Positions 52,201 to 60,418 are shown, counted from the first letter of the stretch. The stretch: DNA of 64,000 bases from Stygiobacter sp043807765 (GCA_043807765.1 JAZDFQ010000045.1:1-64000), one strand, 5' to 3'. The notes: generated from the sequence alone by a model not told the origin. Translations and numbers: made by a program.

Positions 52201-52997
52201 ATTAATTGTGATTTTGGCTCAACAAAGACTTGCGGTGCTTCAATTTTAATTATCTCTGCTTTATAAAATACTTTTGCAATGGGTTCGCTGTTCTTTTCAT
52301 CAACATCAAAATATTCCGAACTTTCTTCAACTAACTCATTCTCTAATAATTCAACTTCTTCGCTTTCAGCTTTGATTTCCGGGACACTTACCGGCGCGTT
52401 CGGAATTATTCCTTCATTTACCATTAGTTTATTTACAAAACTGAATTCATTGTTAATGTTTCTGCTTGTGGAATTCTCATCAACTTTGATAGGACTAATG
52501 GTAATAGATAACTTGTTTGAACCATTCTTATAAGAAATAGATAACGGCTTTGTTAGTTCGCTGAAATCATTTGTGTTTGTAAGTGGAATCAACGAAAAGC
52601 TGGATTTATCAATGAAATCTCCACTCAACTCAATCAGCTTATCTTCCGGAAGAACAAATTGAAGTTTCTCAATTAATGCGTTATCAACCTTATGGTGCGT
52701 TCCGGATACATTAATCTCTCCATTTTGAGATACGAGAGAATTAATAAATTGTCCGATGGATTCAAACTCTTCCGATGAAACTTTGATAACATTTTCTGAT
52801 GAAGCATATATTTCTAAAGTTGAATCAATCTTATTCGCATCTAATTCACCAGTTGCTAGCGGCGAGTTTTCTTGTTCGCAAACTTTAATGATGTCGGAAA
52901 ATAGAAAAGCATTAGAACCGGCTTTTTTAGAGCCAATTGCTAATGTTGGTTCGGTATCAGTAAGCTTATCTATTATGAAATTGCTAAAATTCATCAA
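49236..52997 (-). CDS. fliK: Hook-length control protein FliK, exceptionally long and with tandem repeats
   Basis: 1253 residues against about 400 in enterobacteria. The C-terminal Flg_hook domain (about 1125-1215) is clear: LTLQLTPENLGKVKLTVDM and NIEQLKQNMQSAGIPLTNVNVSL in pieces. The remainder is low-complexity, rich in Lys, Glu, Ser and Thr, as expected of the exported ruler. Residues 665-892 hold four tandem copies of a 57-residue unit. FliK acts as molecular ruler and switches FlhB, so a long FliK may correspond to a long hook. Overlaps the 52994 gene by 4 nt. Confidence 0.9.
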   Translation of the reverse strand: MMNFSNFIIDKLTDTEPTLAIGSKKAGSNAFLFSDIIKVCEQENSPLATGELDANKIDSTLEIYASSENVIKVSSEEFESIGQFINSLVSQNGEINVSGTHHKVDNALIEKLQFVLPEDKLIELSGDFIDKSSFSLIPLTNTNDFSELTKPLSISYKNGSNKLSITISPIKVDENSTSRNINNEFSFVNKLMVNEGIIPNAPVSVPEIKAESEEVELLENELVEESSEYFDVDEKNSEPIAKVFYKAEIIKIEAPQVFVEPKSQLISLNLDSNQESDSTEVTTQGKLIAVDEINTFKFSANSSNYELFKTLQQVSEVKPSVAASEPEKALKATVGEENVVSLPTAENSTAKETKIVGKNTPLETQQVDKNKPTTKVVLPNSENVSSEQNLVISADKSVQNQKTSSTALSYLMDGLTEEERSIFKGFASRSEMSEIKFTKQSLTTPNIVSEEPDQPVKSVIIETPIVDAKETKDVPASFKVESDGKATSKPALEADVKNLFTTEVKSGSVNQKNAIDSGETKTITFSPSLEKEVDAEIKLILNDDIKNPSLNEKISDPKDVTSKVKYEPFVSEKVAPLIVNKETEYLKQSQIKPDTKQLNNVVVGQAEIKEEVETSQAKLNIFDDSVDVETPLDNAAKLNAEKPTISNVKEVVSSDVKAKKIESQETQTTEKPVLSAKESLKPEPVIAEAKEMKTSNKNQEIRTEGKSETVQKEVSEKTEIKETQQTEKPTPSVKESLKSEPVIAEAKEMKTSNKNQEIRTDGKSETVLKEVSEKTEIKETQQTEKPTPSVKESLKSEPVIAEAKEMKISNKNQEIRTEGKSETVLKEVTEKNESKETQQTEKPTHSVKESLKSEPVISDAKEMKTSNKNQEKRTDGKSEIVPKEITQKNIVKNSNRRPKLISKEEFLATKTEKLLPAEEESKVQEIEVKNTTNNPKDQKVSSQTQLNESNLEVSSEGKLLVKVAAKASVRIDKSPQEASEIKNKSSQNVSKETNTTELKDNADAADKQIVTVSKTNTKKIEKGEQFVIAATVENTTVKEKVAETKIEADTKNISVSEAKEIKHSSADQQLNQNTDKENAKSNSSETFKNNLNQVNGSEKSFSAENLKLQSDPKPAHEQFKTVKQQEILPEFSKLIQQGERQTLTLQLTPENLGKVKLTVDMIENQIITKIEVENEQVKQFVQSNIEQLKQNMQSAGIPLTNVNVSLSDDQKNQRVFTQKKKPSGREDKEEVIEETTLLQAKKHMGYNTYEFTA
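50322..51005 (-). repeat. Four tandem 171-bp repeats inside fliK
   Basis: The segment TGATTCTTAT recurs on the plus strand at 50389, 50560, 50731 and 50902, exactly 171 bp apart, a multiple of three so the reading frame is kept. Each copy encodes 57 residues, beginning ETQ(T/Q)TEKP and holding KEMKTSNKNQE. The two inner copies are nearest to each other; the outer copies have drifted. Confidence 0.95.
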
Positions 52998-53593
52998 TTC
53001 ACGCTTATTATTCTTGTCACAACTTCAGGTTTCAATTCAGCCAATATTTCAGCTGCTTTCTTCTTCTTCATTTTAAGAATGATATCTCTGGCGATATTAT
53101 CGGAGTAACCCAGAATTACTTTAGCGGCTTTCTTCGAGTCCATAACCTCATAGAGCTTAACTGTTTCGGCAACCCAGCTCTTATAAATTGAGTCCCGGTT
53201 AACAACAGATCTCATATTTGTTTTAGGAACCATCGGATTTTCAGTAACCGGTGCAGATTCTGGTTTTGCCTTTGCAGCTACTTTTTCCTTGGAATTATTA
53301 ATTGTGGCTAACGTACCATTACTTGATGTCGAGTTATTTACAGTTGAATTTGACTCAATCGCAACAGTTGAATCTGACGCAATCACAGTAGAATCCGTCA
53401 CTACCATTGATGAGTCACTTTTAAGGGAATCTGCAGCAGCAACACCGGGCTTACCTTTCGGTTGTTTTGCATGTGGGGAACTAAAATCAAACTCGAACAT
53501 ACTGTTAAACTGTCCGTTGAAATAAAATAAGGCTCCCGTTACAAGTCCAAAAGCGAATAAAAATATTACGCTATAAACTAATGTATTCTTCAC
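52994..53593 (-). CDS. MotE-like protein with MgtE_N-type domain
   Basis: 199 residues. Membrane helix 5-25 (LVYSVIFLFAFGLVTGALFYF), a Ser/Thr/Val-rich spacer to about 130, then an MgtE_N-like helical domain: LYEVMDSKKAAKVILGY, DNIARDIILKMKKKKAAEIL. This is the MotE/FlaA-operon protein type found beside fliJ-fliK in many bacteria, where it is thought to chaperone the stator or C-ring interplay. Overlaps fliJ by 4 nt. Confidence 0.75.
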   Translation of the reverse strand: MKNTLVYSVIFLFAFGLVTGALFYFNGQFNSMFEFDFSSPHAKQPKGKPGVAAADSLKSDSSMVVTDSTVIASDSTVAIESNSTVNNSTSSNGTLATINNSKEKVAAKAKPESAPVTENPMVPKTNMRSVVNRDSIYKSWVAETVKLYEVMDSKKAAKVILGYSDNIARDIILKMKKKKAAEILAELKPEVVTRIISVN

Positions 53594-54027
53594 GACTGTT
53601 CCCCGTTGTAATTTCTTAGAGCTACTTCGTTAAGTGCTTTCAATTCGTTTTTCCGTTCATCAATTAGAAAATTCTGTAAATCATTTTCTTTAATAATTTC
53701 CAGCGATTTTATTTCTCTTTTCTTTTCAATAAGCTCAAGCTGTTTTTCATCTTTTTTACGGTTAAGCATATTTATTTTTTTTTCAATCGCCTCTACTTGA
53801 TGTCTCAGATGCGATTCATACATCTTCATACTCTTAAAATCCGCAACTGTCGAGGATTTCTCCATCGACTGAATTGAAATTCTCTTTAGCTCATTACCTA
53901 TGTGTTTCATTTCAAACATTAAATCGTCAATCTCTTTGTTAATTCGGGAAATTTCCTCTTGAATTTTTTTTTCAAGCATTTCCTTCACTTTCATAATCGA
54001 TTGAAACTTGAAAACGTACTTAGCCAT
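53590..54027 (-). CDS. fliJ: Flagellar export chaperone/ATPase stalk FliJ
   Basis: 145 residues, a continuous antiparallel coiled coil with FKFQSIMKVKEMLEKKIQEE at the start, as in FliJ. It sits in the centre of the FliI hexamer and engages FlhA. Its gene is between fliI (7 nt) and the motE-like gene, the standard order. Confidence 0.9.
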   Translation of the reverse strand: MAKYVFKFQSIMKVKEMLEKKIQEEISRINKEIDDLMFEMKHIGNELKRISIQSMEKSSTVADFKSMKMYESHLRHQVEAIEKKINMLNRKKDEKQLELIEKKREIKSLEIIKENDLQNFLIDERKNELKALNEVALRNYNGEQS

Positions 54028-54034
54028 TTTCTCT

Positions 54035-55366
54035 CTATACTATCGGAGCTTCTATTATTTGGTTTAGCCTTTCAACCGATTGATCATATTTGGCTTGTTC
54101 AAATACATCTTGCTTCAAATAACTCCGCAACTGATTTATTTTGGATAATGCATGATCGATGTGAGGATTGCTTCCTTTAGAATAAGCGCCGATGTTTATC
54201 AAATCTTCGGCTTCTCTGTAGGTAGCAAGTATTTCGTTAAACTTCATTGCTCTTTGGTAATGATCGCGGTCAATAATATCCGACATTACTCTGCTTACAC
54301 TTTGCAAAGTATCTATGGCCGGATATTGACCTTTGTTTGCAAGCTTTCTCGAAAGCACAATGTGTCCGTCTAATATCGAGCGGACTGCGTCGGCGATTGG
54401 CTCTGTCATATCATCTCCATCAACAAGTACAGTATACAAACCGGTAATGGAACCTTTATCTGTTGTTCCGGCACGTTCCAATAATTTTGGAAGCAGTGCA
54501 AACACAGATGGTGTATAACCTTTTGTAGTTGGTGGTTCGCCAACTGTTAGCCCGACTTCTCTTTGTGCCATAGCAAAACGGGTAACGGAATCCATCATCA
54601 GCATTACATCCATACCAAGCTCGCGGAAATATTCTGCTATTGTTGTGGCAACGTATGCGCCTTTCATTCTTATTAAAGGAGATTTATCGCTTGTTGCACA
54701 CACTACTACAGATCTTGCTAAACCCTCTTCGCCTAAATCTCTTTCTATAAATTCTCTAACTTCTCTTCCACGTTCTCCAATCAAAGCAATAACGTTTACA
54801 TCGGCGCTCGTGTTTCTTGCAATCATACCAAGAGTAACACTTTTGCCAACGCCGCTGCCGGCAAAAATTCCAACGCGCTGCCCTTTACCAATTGAAAGCA
54901 ATCCATCTATAGCTCTAATTCCGGTTTGAATTGGAGCCGCAATTCTTTTTCTTTCAAGAGGATTTGGAGGTTCGCGGTGTGCGTCTCTAAACGAATGGTA
55001 AGATATTTCACCTTTTCCATCTATCGGATTTCCTAAACCATCAATAACGCGTCCTAGTAATTCTTTGCCAACACCAACAGTAAAACTTTTACCGGAAGCT
55101 TTAATCTCGCATGCCGGAGAAATGTTATGAATCTCTCCAATTGCAATTGATAAAACCTTTCCATTCTTAAATCCTACAACTTCCGCTTTACAAATCTCGC
55201 TTCCGTTTTGATCAACTATGGTGCATATTTCTCCTAAAACTGCGTTAGGGCCTACAGACACAATAACCAGCCCGATTACATCTATAACTTTTCCATTAAC
55301 ACGAATAGATTCGGATTTGTCTATAATGCCTTTGTATTTATCAAAAAGTTGATCATGGATATACAT
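54035..55366 (-). CDS. fliI: Flagellar export ATPase FliI
   Basis: 443 residues, family length. Walker A GSGVGKS at 170-176, DVIVALIGERGREVREF-like motif present (VIALIGERGREVREFIE), and Walker B VMLMMDSVTRFAMAQREVG in pieces near 250-268. Related to the F1 beta subunit. Powers loading of export substrates. Follows fliH by 1 nt. Confidence 0.97.
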   Translation of the reverse strand: MYIHDQLFDKYKGIIDKSESIRVNGKVIDVIGLVIVSVGPNAVLGEICTIVDQNGSEICKAEVVGFKNGKVLSIAIGEIHNISPACEIKASGKSFTVGVGKELLGRVIDGLGNPIDGKGEISYHSFRDAHREPPNPLERKRIAAPIQTGIRAIDGLLSIGKGQRVGIFAGSGVGKSVTLGMIARNTSADVNVIALIGERGREVREFIERDLGEEGLARSVVVCATSDKSPLIRMKGAYVATTIAEYFRELGMDVMLMMDSVTRFAMAQREVGLTVGEPPTTKGYTPSVFALLPKLLERAGTTDKGSITGLYTVLVDGDDMTEPIADAVRSILDGHIVLSRKLANKGQYPAIDTLQSVSRVMSDIIDRDHYQRAMKFNEILATYREAEDLINIGAYSKGSNPHIDHALSKINQLRSYLKQDVFEQAKYDQSVERLNQIIEAPIV

Positions 55367-55367
55367 T

Positions 55368-55982
55368 TTACTTTAGACTCTCTTCAAGTTTTCTTTTTAG
55401 TTCTGTAAGCTGAGTCGAAATTCTTGCATCAACATTTCCAATTTCCGTTTCAATTAAGCAGCCACCTTTTTCAATGCGGTCGTCTCCCTCAATTTTTATT
55501 TTATTGAATGAGCTGGTATTCAGCATATTTTTGCTATCGGCATTTAATTCTTCTACGTCATGCGGATTTAATTTTAGTCTTACTTCGTTTGCGCCAATAA
55601 TTTTATTTAAAGCAACTTTCACGTTTTCATTTATAACTGTTTTTTCTTCAATTTCTTTATGAACGATTTTTTTTGCTATTTCATACGCTGTTTCAATTAC
55701 AAGACTTTCAAAAGCTTTTTCCATTTCCAGTAGATTTTCATCATACTGCTGAAGGATATTATACACTTCTTCATATTTGCGGATTAGCTTATTGGAATAG
55801 TCTTGTTCGAGGTCTCTTCTGGTTTTCTCTTGTCCTTCTCGGAAACCCAGTCTGTAGTAATCATCCAGTTGCCGTTTAAGCAAATCCGGTTCGGTCTCTT
55901 CTGTAAAGTTGGAATTACCAATTCCGGCAACTTTCAAAGTCGATTTGCTTGAACGCCCGCTGAATTTAATTACATCAGACAT
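55368..55982 (-). CDS. fliH: Flagellar export regulator FliH
   Basis: 204 residues. Long helical N-terminal part with a Gly/Arg-containing heptad stretch (YYRLGFREGQEKTRRDLEQD) and a V-ATPase-E-like C-terminal domain (IETEIGNVDARISTQLTELK). Links FliI to the C-ring FliN. Overlaps fliG by 8 nt. Confidence 0.9.
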   Translation of the reverse strand: MSDVIKFSGRSSKSTLKVAGIGNSNFTEETEPDLLKRQLDDYYRLGFREGQEKTRRDLEQDYSNKLIRKYEEVYNILQQYDENLLEMEKAFESLVIETAYEIAKKIVHKEIEEKTVINENVKVALNKIIGANEVRLKLNPHDVEELNADSKNMLNTSSFNKIKIEGDDRIEKGGCLIETEIGNVDARISTQLTELKRKLEESLK

Positions 55983-57021
55983 AAACTTCTTCCGGTCCTC
56001 CTCTCAAGTTCAAGGATATTTCGCCTTGTTCTTCAAGCGCTTTAATTACATCAATAATTCTAGCTTGAGCGCCTTCAACTTCTTTCAGTTTAACCATACC
56101 CATGTATTGTAATTCTTCTTTGAGAAGATCAGCAGCACGTTCGGACATGTTTTTGAATATTTTATCGCGCAATTTGTCTTCTGCAGTTTTGAGTGAAAGC
56201 GCAAGATCTTTTCTATCAACTTCTCTAAGAATTTTCTGTATGTCTTTATCGTTGATGTTAACAATTTCGTCGAAGATGAACATGAGGCGTTTAACTTCGT
56301 AAGAAGTTTCCGCGTCCATATCTTCAAGCTTGGTAAGAATCTCTTTTGCCATTCCAACATTAGCTCTGTTAAGTATAGCAGCTAAACATTTTGCGCCGCC
56401 AAGTTTACCAACCGATTGGCTCATAGATGCGCCGGCAATTTCATCTACCACATGTTCAATTTGCTTTAATGTTTGAGGCGCAATTTTTCCAAGTGTCGCA
56501 ATTCTAAATGCAACATCAACACGAAGTTCTTCCGGTATTTCTTTTAATGCATTGGCAGTTTGGTCGGGAGCTAACTGAGAAAGAATTAGCGCCATAGTTT
56601 GCGGATGTTCTTTATTCAAAAAGTTAACAAGCTGTGCAGGCTCTGCTTTCTTTAGCACATCAAAACCTTTAAGCGTTGTTAACCGTTTAATTTTATCTAT
56701 AATTTCTGAAGCTTTACTCGGGCCATGTGTTTTTTCTAGAACCGCTTGGGCATAGTCTAACCCGCCTTCAAGCACATACTCGCGGGCAGTAACCATGTTA
56801 TAAAAATCAAAAATTACGGTATCTACAGTCTTTGAAGAAACGTTTTTTACTTTGGAAATCTCGGCGGTTATCAACTCAACATCGGTCGAGTCCAAATGCT
56901 TCAAAACAGATGATGCCGCTTCAACATTTAAAGCAACCATCAGCATTGCTGCCTTTTGCAGTCCGTTTACTTCCTCTTTGGTATCTACTAAAGCTAGTTT
57001 ATTATTAGGCTTCATCTTCAT
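55975..57021 (-). CDS. fliG: Flagellar rotor/switch protein FliG
   Basis: 348 residues. Three armadillo-type domains: LQKAAMLMVALNVEAASSVL, EHPQTMALILSQLAPDQTA (the EHPQ motif), and the C-terminal torque helix with DRKDLALSLK, where the charged residues interact with MotA. Connects MS-ring FliF to FliM. Start lies 17 nt inside the fliF 3' end, a normal overlap. Confidence 0.97.
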   Translation of the reverse strand: MKMKPNNKLALVDTKEEVNGLQKAAMLMVALNVEAASSVLKHLDSTDVELITAEISKVKNVSSKTVDTVIFDFYNMVTAREYVLEGGLDYAQAVLEKTHGPSKASEIIDKIKRLTTLKGFDVLKKAEPAQLVNFLNKEHPQTMALILSQLAPDQTANALKEIPEELRVDVAFRIATLGKIAPQTLKQIEHVVDEIAGASMSQSVGKLGGAKCLAAILNRANVGMAKEILTKLEDMDAETSYEVKRLMFIFDEIVNINDKDIQKILREVDRKDLALSLKTAEDKLRDKIFKNMSERAADLLKEELQYMGMVKLKEVEGAQARIIDVIKALEEQGEISLNLRGGPEEVYV

Positions 57022-58624
57022 GCATCCAAGCGTTTATTAGTTTTGCTGCGTCCATTGGATTTTTTGTTACATAGTTTACAATTCTTTCCTGCTGGTTTTT
57101 CTTTGCTAAAGCGTCTTCGGAAATTTCATCTTCAATATCACCCATTGGTAATAACATTTTTTTCTTTTTAGGGGCGCTTAACTGCTGCGTTACGCCACCG
57201 CTTTTGGAATCACTTCGTCCTTGCTGAGCACCCATGGATTCCGAAGCCAGTGCATAATTGCTGCCGCTTACTGTTCCAATTACTATTCTCTCATTTTTTA
57301 ATTTTTTCATCAAACTCTTCAATACGAAAAGCGAAGAAACTATAGCTACTAAAATGAAAACTAGGTTTATATATTCGTTGGCATCCGGCAGTGCGGAAAT
57401 TCCGGCTTCTTCAGTAACTGTCTCATCAACTTTTGTTTCGAAAGGTATATTCACAATTGAGAATTGATCGTTGCGTGTTACATCAATACCAACTGCATTT
57501 TTAATTAACTCTTCCAATTTCTTTATTTGATCGGCGGGTCTTGGGTCGAAAACTATTGTTGTCTTTCCATCTTTTTTTACCTCGCGAGGTATATCGTTAA
57601 TAACTGCCGCTACACTCAATCTTTTAATATTGCCGCTTCCTTGAACAACATTTTCTACCGTCTTACTTATTTCATAGTTTGTTACATTATTTTCGTTCAC
57701 GGCAGAAGTAGTATCATTTTGCTGGCGGCCATTGTTGGCGGTCTTAGCAACTCCTTCACTTACAACTACTTGAGATTCCGGATCGAACTGTGTCATAGTT
57801 TTTTCAACTTGATCAAAATTCAAGTCTGCAGTTACTTCAACAACTGCATTTCCAAACCCAAGAACATTATCAAGTATCGATTGAGCTTTTTGAACAAGAT
57901 GACCCTCAACGGATTTTTTAATTTCGTACTGTTTAGCTGATGCAAATGCTATAGGACCTTCTTCTGCATCATTATTAAGTATCCTTCCCTTAGTATCGAT
58001 TATGGAAACCTTTGCCGGTTGTAACCCTTCTACACTTCCGCATAGCAAGTTTACAATAGCTTGTATGTTCTCTTTTGATGGAGTTGAATTGCTTCTTAAT
58101 TTTATTACAACAGATGCAGTCGGCTGCTTTTCTTCTTCTCTAAAAATCGTTTTCTTGGGCATAACAACATGAACGCGAGCCCACGCAATTCCTTCTTGCT
58201 GTTGTATTGTTCTAGCAATTTCTCCTTCAAGCGCCCGCTTAAAATTAAGATTCTGCATGAACTCGGACATTCCCATTGTTGTCTTATCAAAAATTTCATA
58301 ACCAATAACTCCGGAACTTGGAATTCCTTTTCCGGCAAGGGTTAAGCGAAGTTCATATACTTTTTCTCGCTGAACTTTAATTGACTGTCCGTTGTCTTCA
58401 AGCTTGAATAGAATTTTCTGGGCGTTCAAATGTTCTACAACTTTACCCGCATCTTCTTGAGAAAGGCCGGAGTATAAAGTGGAATAAGTTGGCTCATTTA
58501 GAATGAACATTAAAACAGCTAATAAGGCAACGGTTGTTACAACACCAACTCCAAGCATAATTTTTTGCTTGGGATTCAACTTGCCTAATATTCCCGCAAA
58601 AGCTTGTAATGGATTCGTATTCAT
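57005..58624 (-). CDS. fliF: Flagellar MS-ring protein FliF
   Basis: 539 residues. First membrane helix about 20-43 (IMLGVGVVTTVALLAVLMFI), periplasmic ring-building motifs (EPTYSTLYSGLSQEDAGKVV, LTLAGKGIPSSG, KRALEGEIARTIQ), second helix about 427-445, and a C-terminal FliG-binding segment (VNYVTKNPMDAAKLINAWM). Basal ring of the flagellum. Follows fliE by 1 nt. Confidence 0.97.
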   Translation of the reverse strand: MNTNPLQAFAGILGKLNPKQKIMLGVGVVTTVALLAVLMFILNEPTYSTLYSGLSQEDAGKVVEHLNAQKILFKLEDNGQSIKVQREKVYELRLTLAGKGIPSSGVIGYEIFDKTTMGMSEFMQNLNFKRALEGEIARTIQQQEGIAWARVHVVMPKKTIFREEEKQPTASVVIKLRSNSTPSKENIQAIVNLLCGSVEGLQPAKVSIIDTKGRILNNDAEEGPIAFASAKQYEIKKSVEGHLVQKAQSILDNVLGFGNAVVEVTADLNFDQVEKTMTQFDPESQVVVSEGVAKTANNGRQQNDTTSAVNENNVTNYEISKTVENVVQGSGNIKRLSVAAVINDIPREVKKDGKTTIVFDPRPADQIKKLEELIKNAVGIDVTRNDQFSIVNIPFETKVDETVTEEAGISALPDANEYINLVFILVAIVSSLFVLKSLMKKLKNERIVIGTVSGSNYALASESMGAQQGRSDSKSGGVTQQLSAPKKKKMLLPMGDIEDEISEDALAKKNQQERIVNYVTKNPMDAAKLINAWMHEDEA

Positions 58625-58625
58625 A

Positions 58626-58919
58626 TTAAACAGGTATCCTTGTTAATTCTTTGAACATATCAACTGCTTTATTTCTTATTTCCATCAACAGTTCAAGATT
58701 TGTTTTAGCTTTTTCACCGGCAATCATTACTTCGTGTAACTCGATGCCTTTGCCGCCAACAAAATCTTGCACAGCACTTTGAGAATCGAGCTGAGATTTA
58801 TTTACATCGCCTATAAAACCGTTTAATGTTTCTCCAAAGCCTTCAACGCCAACAGAGTTTTTCTTTGCTGCCGGTTCAAGGGATTTTGGTATTAAACTTC
58901 CAAATCCTTCTATTTGCAT
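58626..58919 (-). CDS. fliE: Flagellar hook-basal body protein FliE
   Basis: 97 residues from ATG 58919, chosen because AGGAGAGGA is just ahead; the upstream ATG 58937 lies inside the previous gene. Marks: GETLNGFIGDVNKSQLDSQSAVQDFVGG in pieces, MIAGEKAKTNLELLMEIRNKAVDMFKEL in pieces. Joins the MS ring to the rod. Overlaps the stop of the previous small gene. Confidence 0.95.
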   Translation of the reverse strand: MQIEGFGSLIPKSLEPAAKKNSVGVEGFGETLNGFIGDVNKSQLDSQSAVQDFVGGKGIELHEVMIAGEKAKTNLELLMEIRNKAVDMFKELTRIPV

Positions 58920-58920
58920 T

Positions 58921-59157
58921 TTATCCTCTCCTATCAAAAAGTGAACCTACGTGCACTCCGGAAACTTTTCCCTTTGCATCGTATAGTTGGTAACCAAGCA
59001 CTTCATCTTTCTGAGCCGGATAGAGATTTGCGAAGAACTTCTTTTCTTCAACCGAAATGCTTTCCGATTTCTGTTTTTGAATGGCTTCGGCTCTTGCTGC
59101 ATGCGCTTTGAAATATGCCGGTGAATAATTGCCGATGTTATTTGTAGAAACTTTCAT
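58921..59157 (-). CDS. Small conserved-looking protein between flgC and fliE
   Basis: 78 residues, family not recognised. Polar, no signal peptide or membrane helix. N-terminus MKVSTNNIGNYSPAYFKAHA, then SISVEEKKFFANLYPAQKDEV, and a glycine-rich end GYQLYDAKGKVSGVHVGSLF. It starts 3 nt after flgC and its stop overlaps the fliE start, so it is translated with rod genes. The start resembles that of some FlgM proteins only in a general way. Possibly a rod accessory protein. Confidence 0.6.
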   Translation of the reverse strand: MKVSTNNIGNYSPAYFKAHAARAEAIQKQKSESISVEEKKFFANLYPAQKDEVLGYQLYDAKGKVSGVHVGSLFDRRG

Positions 59158-59160
59158 CTA

Positions 59161-59664
59161 TTAGATCTCCATAGAATCTTTTGCCATTTGCTTGGCAGAG
59201 TTTAACGCTTGTAAGTTTGATTCATAACTTCTGGATGCCGCTATCATATCTACCATTTCGTTTATAACATTTACATTAGACATTTCAACGTAACCATCTT
59301 TATCTGCGTTTGGATGTTCCGGCATATAAACAATATCTCCCGGTTTAGTATCTATTTCTTCCTTCATTTCAACCTGGCCTTGATCCGCAGAAATACTGAG
59401 CTCTTGAGGCATGTTCATCTTAAGCATGTGGTTTGGATTGCTTGTATTAAGCTTAAAAGCTTGTCCTTCAATCTCTAGATTGGAAGCAAAATTATTTTTA
59501 GCTTCTTCCACTTTAAGAGTTTTTCTTTTGTATGGTTCACCATTTTCCGTGCGCACGTTATCGCTGTTAGCAATGTTCTGCGCAATTACATCCATTTTTT
59601 TTCTCTGAATACTCATACCGCGAGCGCTGTAGTTTAAACCAAATAAGCTTCCGCCAATTTTCAT
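59161..59664 (-). CDS. flgC: Proximal rod protein FlgC
   Basis: 167 residues, slightly longer than the usual 140. N-terminal LNYSARGMSIQRKKMDVIAQ NIANS pattern and C-terminal NVNVINEMVDMIAASRSYESN in pieces. The insertion before the conserved end includes VYMPEHPNADKDGYVEMSN, typical of FlgC (P-x-HPxAxxxGYV). Overlaps flgB by 4 nt. Confidence 0.95.
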   Translation of the reverse strand: MKIGGSLFGLNYSARGMSIQRKKMDVIAQNIANSDNVRTENGEPYKRKTLKVEEAKNNFASNLEIEGQAFKLNTSNPNHMLKMNMPQELSISADQGQVEMKEEIDTKPGDIVYMPEHPNADKDGYVEMSNVNVINEMVDMIAASRSYESNLQALNSAKQMAKDSMEI

Positions 59665-60059
59665 ATTCTGCCTCCGCCGCCTTTTATTACATTTTGAATT
59701 CCTCTATAGTATTCACCCACTTTTTTCGAAGCGAATTTGAAGCGAAGAGTATTTTCCGCAAGCTCGCTCATCTCCCGCTCAATGTTTACATTGTTAGAAC
59801 CGGATGTCATTTCTTCACTTTCATCATTTATATATTCAAATTTTCCGCTGTCGGCTGAGGGATCTTGCAATGTTGTCATGTGTCTGCTGTTAGAAACTTT
59901 CATCATTGAATTGGAGCTTTCGTTCAGCACTTCTTTGAACACTACATCTTGACGCTTGTATCCTTCCGTTGCTATGTTGGAAATATTTTTCGCTATAACA
60001 CGGTTTTTCTCGGAACAGTAGTCTAAGAGATTTGATAAAAGTTTTACTGAGGATGCCAT
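59661..60059 (-). CDS. flgB: Proximal rod protein FlgB
   Basis: 132 residues. VKLLSNLLDYCSEKNRVIAKN ISNIATEGYKRQDVVFKE (in pieces) at the N-terminus and NNVNIEREMSELAENTLRFKF at the C-terminus. First rod protein and the first gene of the main flagellar operon, with AAAGG Shine-Dalgarno and a sigma-54-like motif at 60089-60104. Confidence 0.95.
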   Translation of the reverse strand: MASSVKLLSNLLDYCSEKNRVIAKNISNIATEGYKRQDVVFKEVLNESSNSMMKVSNSRHMTTLQDPSADSGKFEYINDESEEMTSGSNNVNIEREMSELAENTLRFKFASKKVGEYYRGIQNVIKGGGGRI

Positions 60060-60088
60060 TTCAACCTTTTTAGCTTTTTGAAGACTGT

Positions 60089-60104
60089 TTCCAAATCAAT
60101 GCCA
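60089..60104 (-). promoter_or_regulatory. Sigma-54-like promoter motif before flgB
   Basis: Minus strand TGGCAT-TGATT-TGGAA, preceded by TTTTTGC. Shares TTTTTGC-TGGCAT-N5-TnGAA with the fliL motif and lies 29 nt before ATG 60059. The -12 GC of sigma-54 is replaced by GA. Between here and 60340 I see no further feature. Confidence 0.5.
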
Positions 60105-60339
60105 GCAAAAAGATTGAATTTTGTGTGAAAAGCGGGTTCTTACATTTTAAGGGTGGTGAATAATAGCCAATTGATAAATCGTGCTCAGTTAAAGCCTTAT
60201 TCGGATTTTAATACGCTATTTTATTTTTCTGCGGATTCAAGCTCTGTAGCCGACCTTTCGCTACCTAGACTTATATTTCTTCCGTAAAGTTTGACCGTGA
60301 TAACGGGGAACTACAACTATATATACAACAACTGTGAAG

Positions 60340-60378
60340 TTTTATTCCAAGAAATATTTTTTATGTGATGGAATAAAA
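60340..60378. promoter_or_regulatory. Inverted repeat upstream of the ECF sigma gene
   Basis: Perfect 9-bp arms TTTTATTCC (60340-60348) and GGAATAAAA (60370-60378), centre to centre 30 bp apart, about three helical turns. The spacing favours a dimeric regulator on one face of the DNA. It lies 41-79 nt before the start codon at 60419. The GGAATAA arm might also serve as an ECF-type -35 box. Confidence 0.4.
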
Positions 60379-60418
60379 GAGTCGGTTTATGTGTATATAG
60401 TAATGAAAAGTAATTTTT

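Noticed and set aside
57527..57940. Plus-strand ORF of 137 codons opposite fliF
   Set aside because: Shadow of conserved fliF; no start signal and no recognisable protein.
58921..59157. flgM candidate
   Set aside because: Only a general N-terminal likeness (MK-x-N-x-x-x-NY); the sigma-binding C-terminal helices are missing.
60285..60303. Perfect sigma-28 -35 box TAAAGTTT on the plus strand before the ECF gene
   Set aside because: The next 11 nt are followed by CGGGGAAC, not a GCCGATAA-type -10 box; the ATAA that is seen lies inside the spacer.
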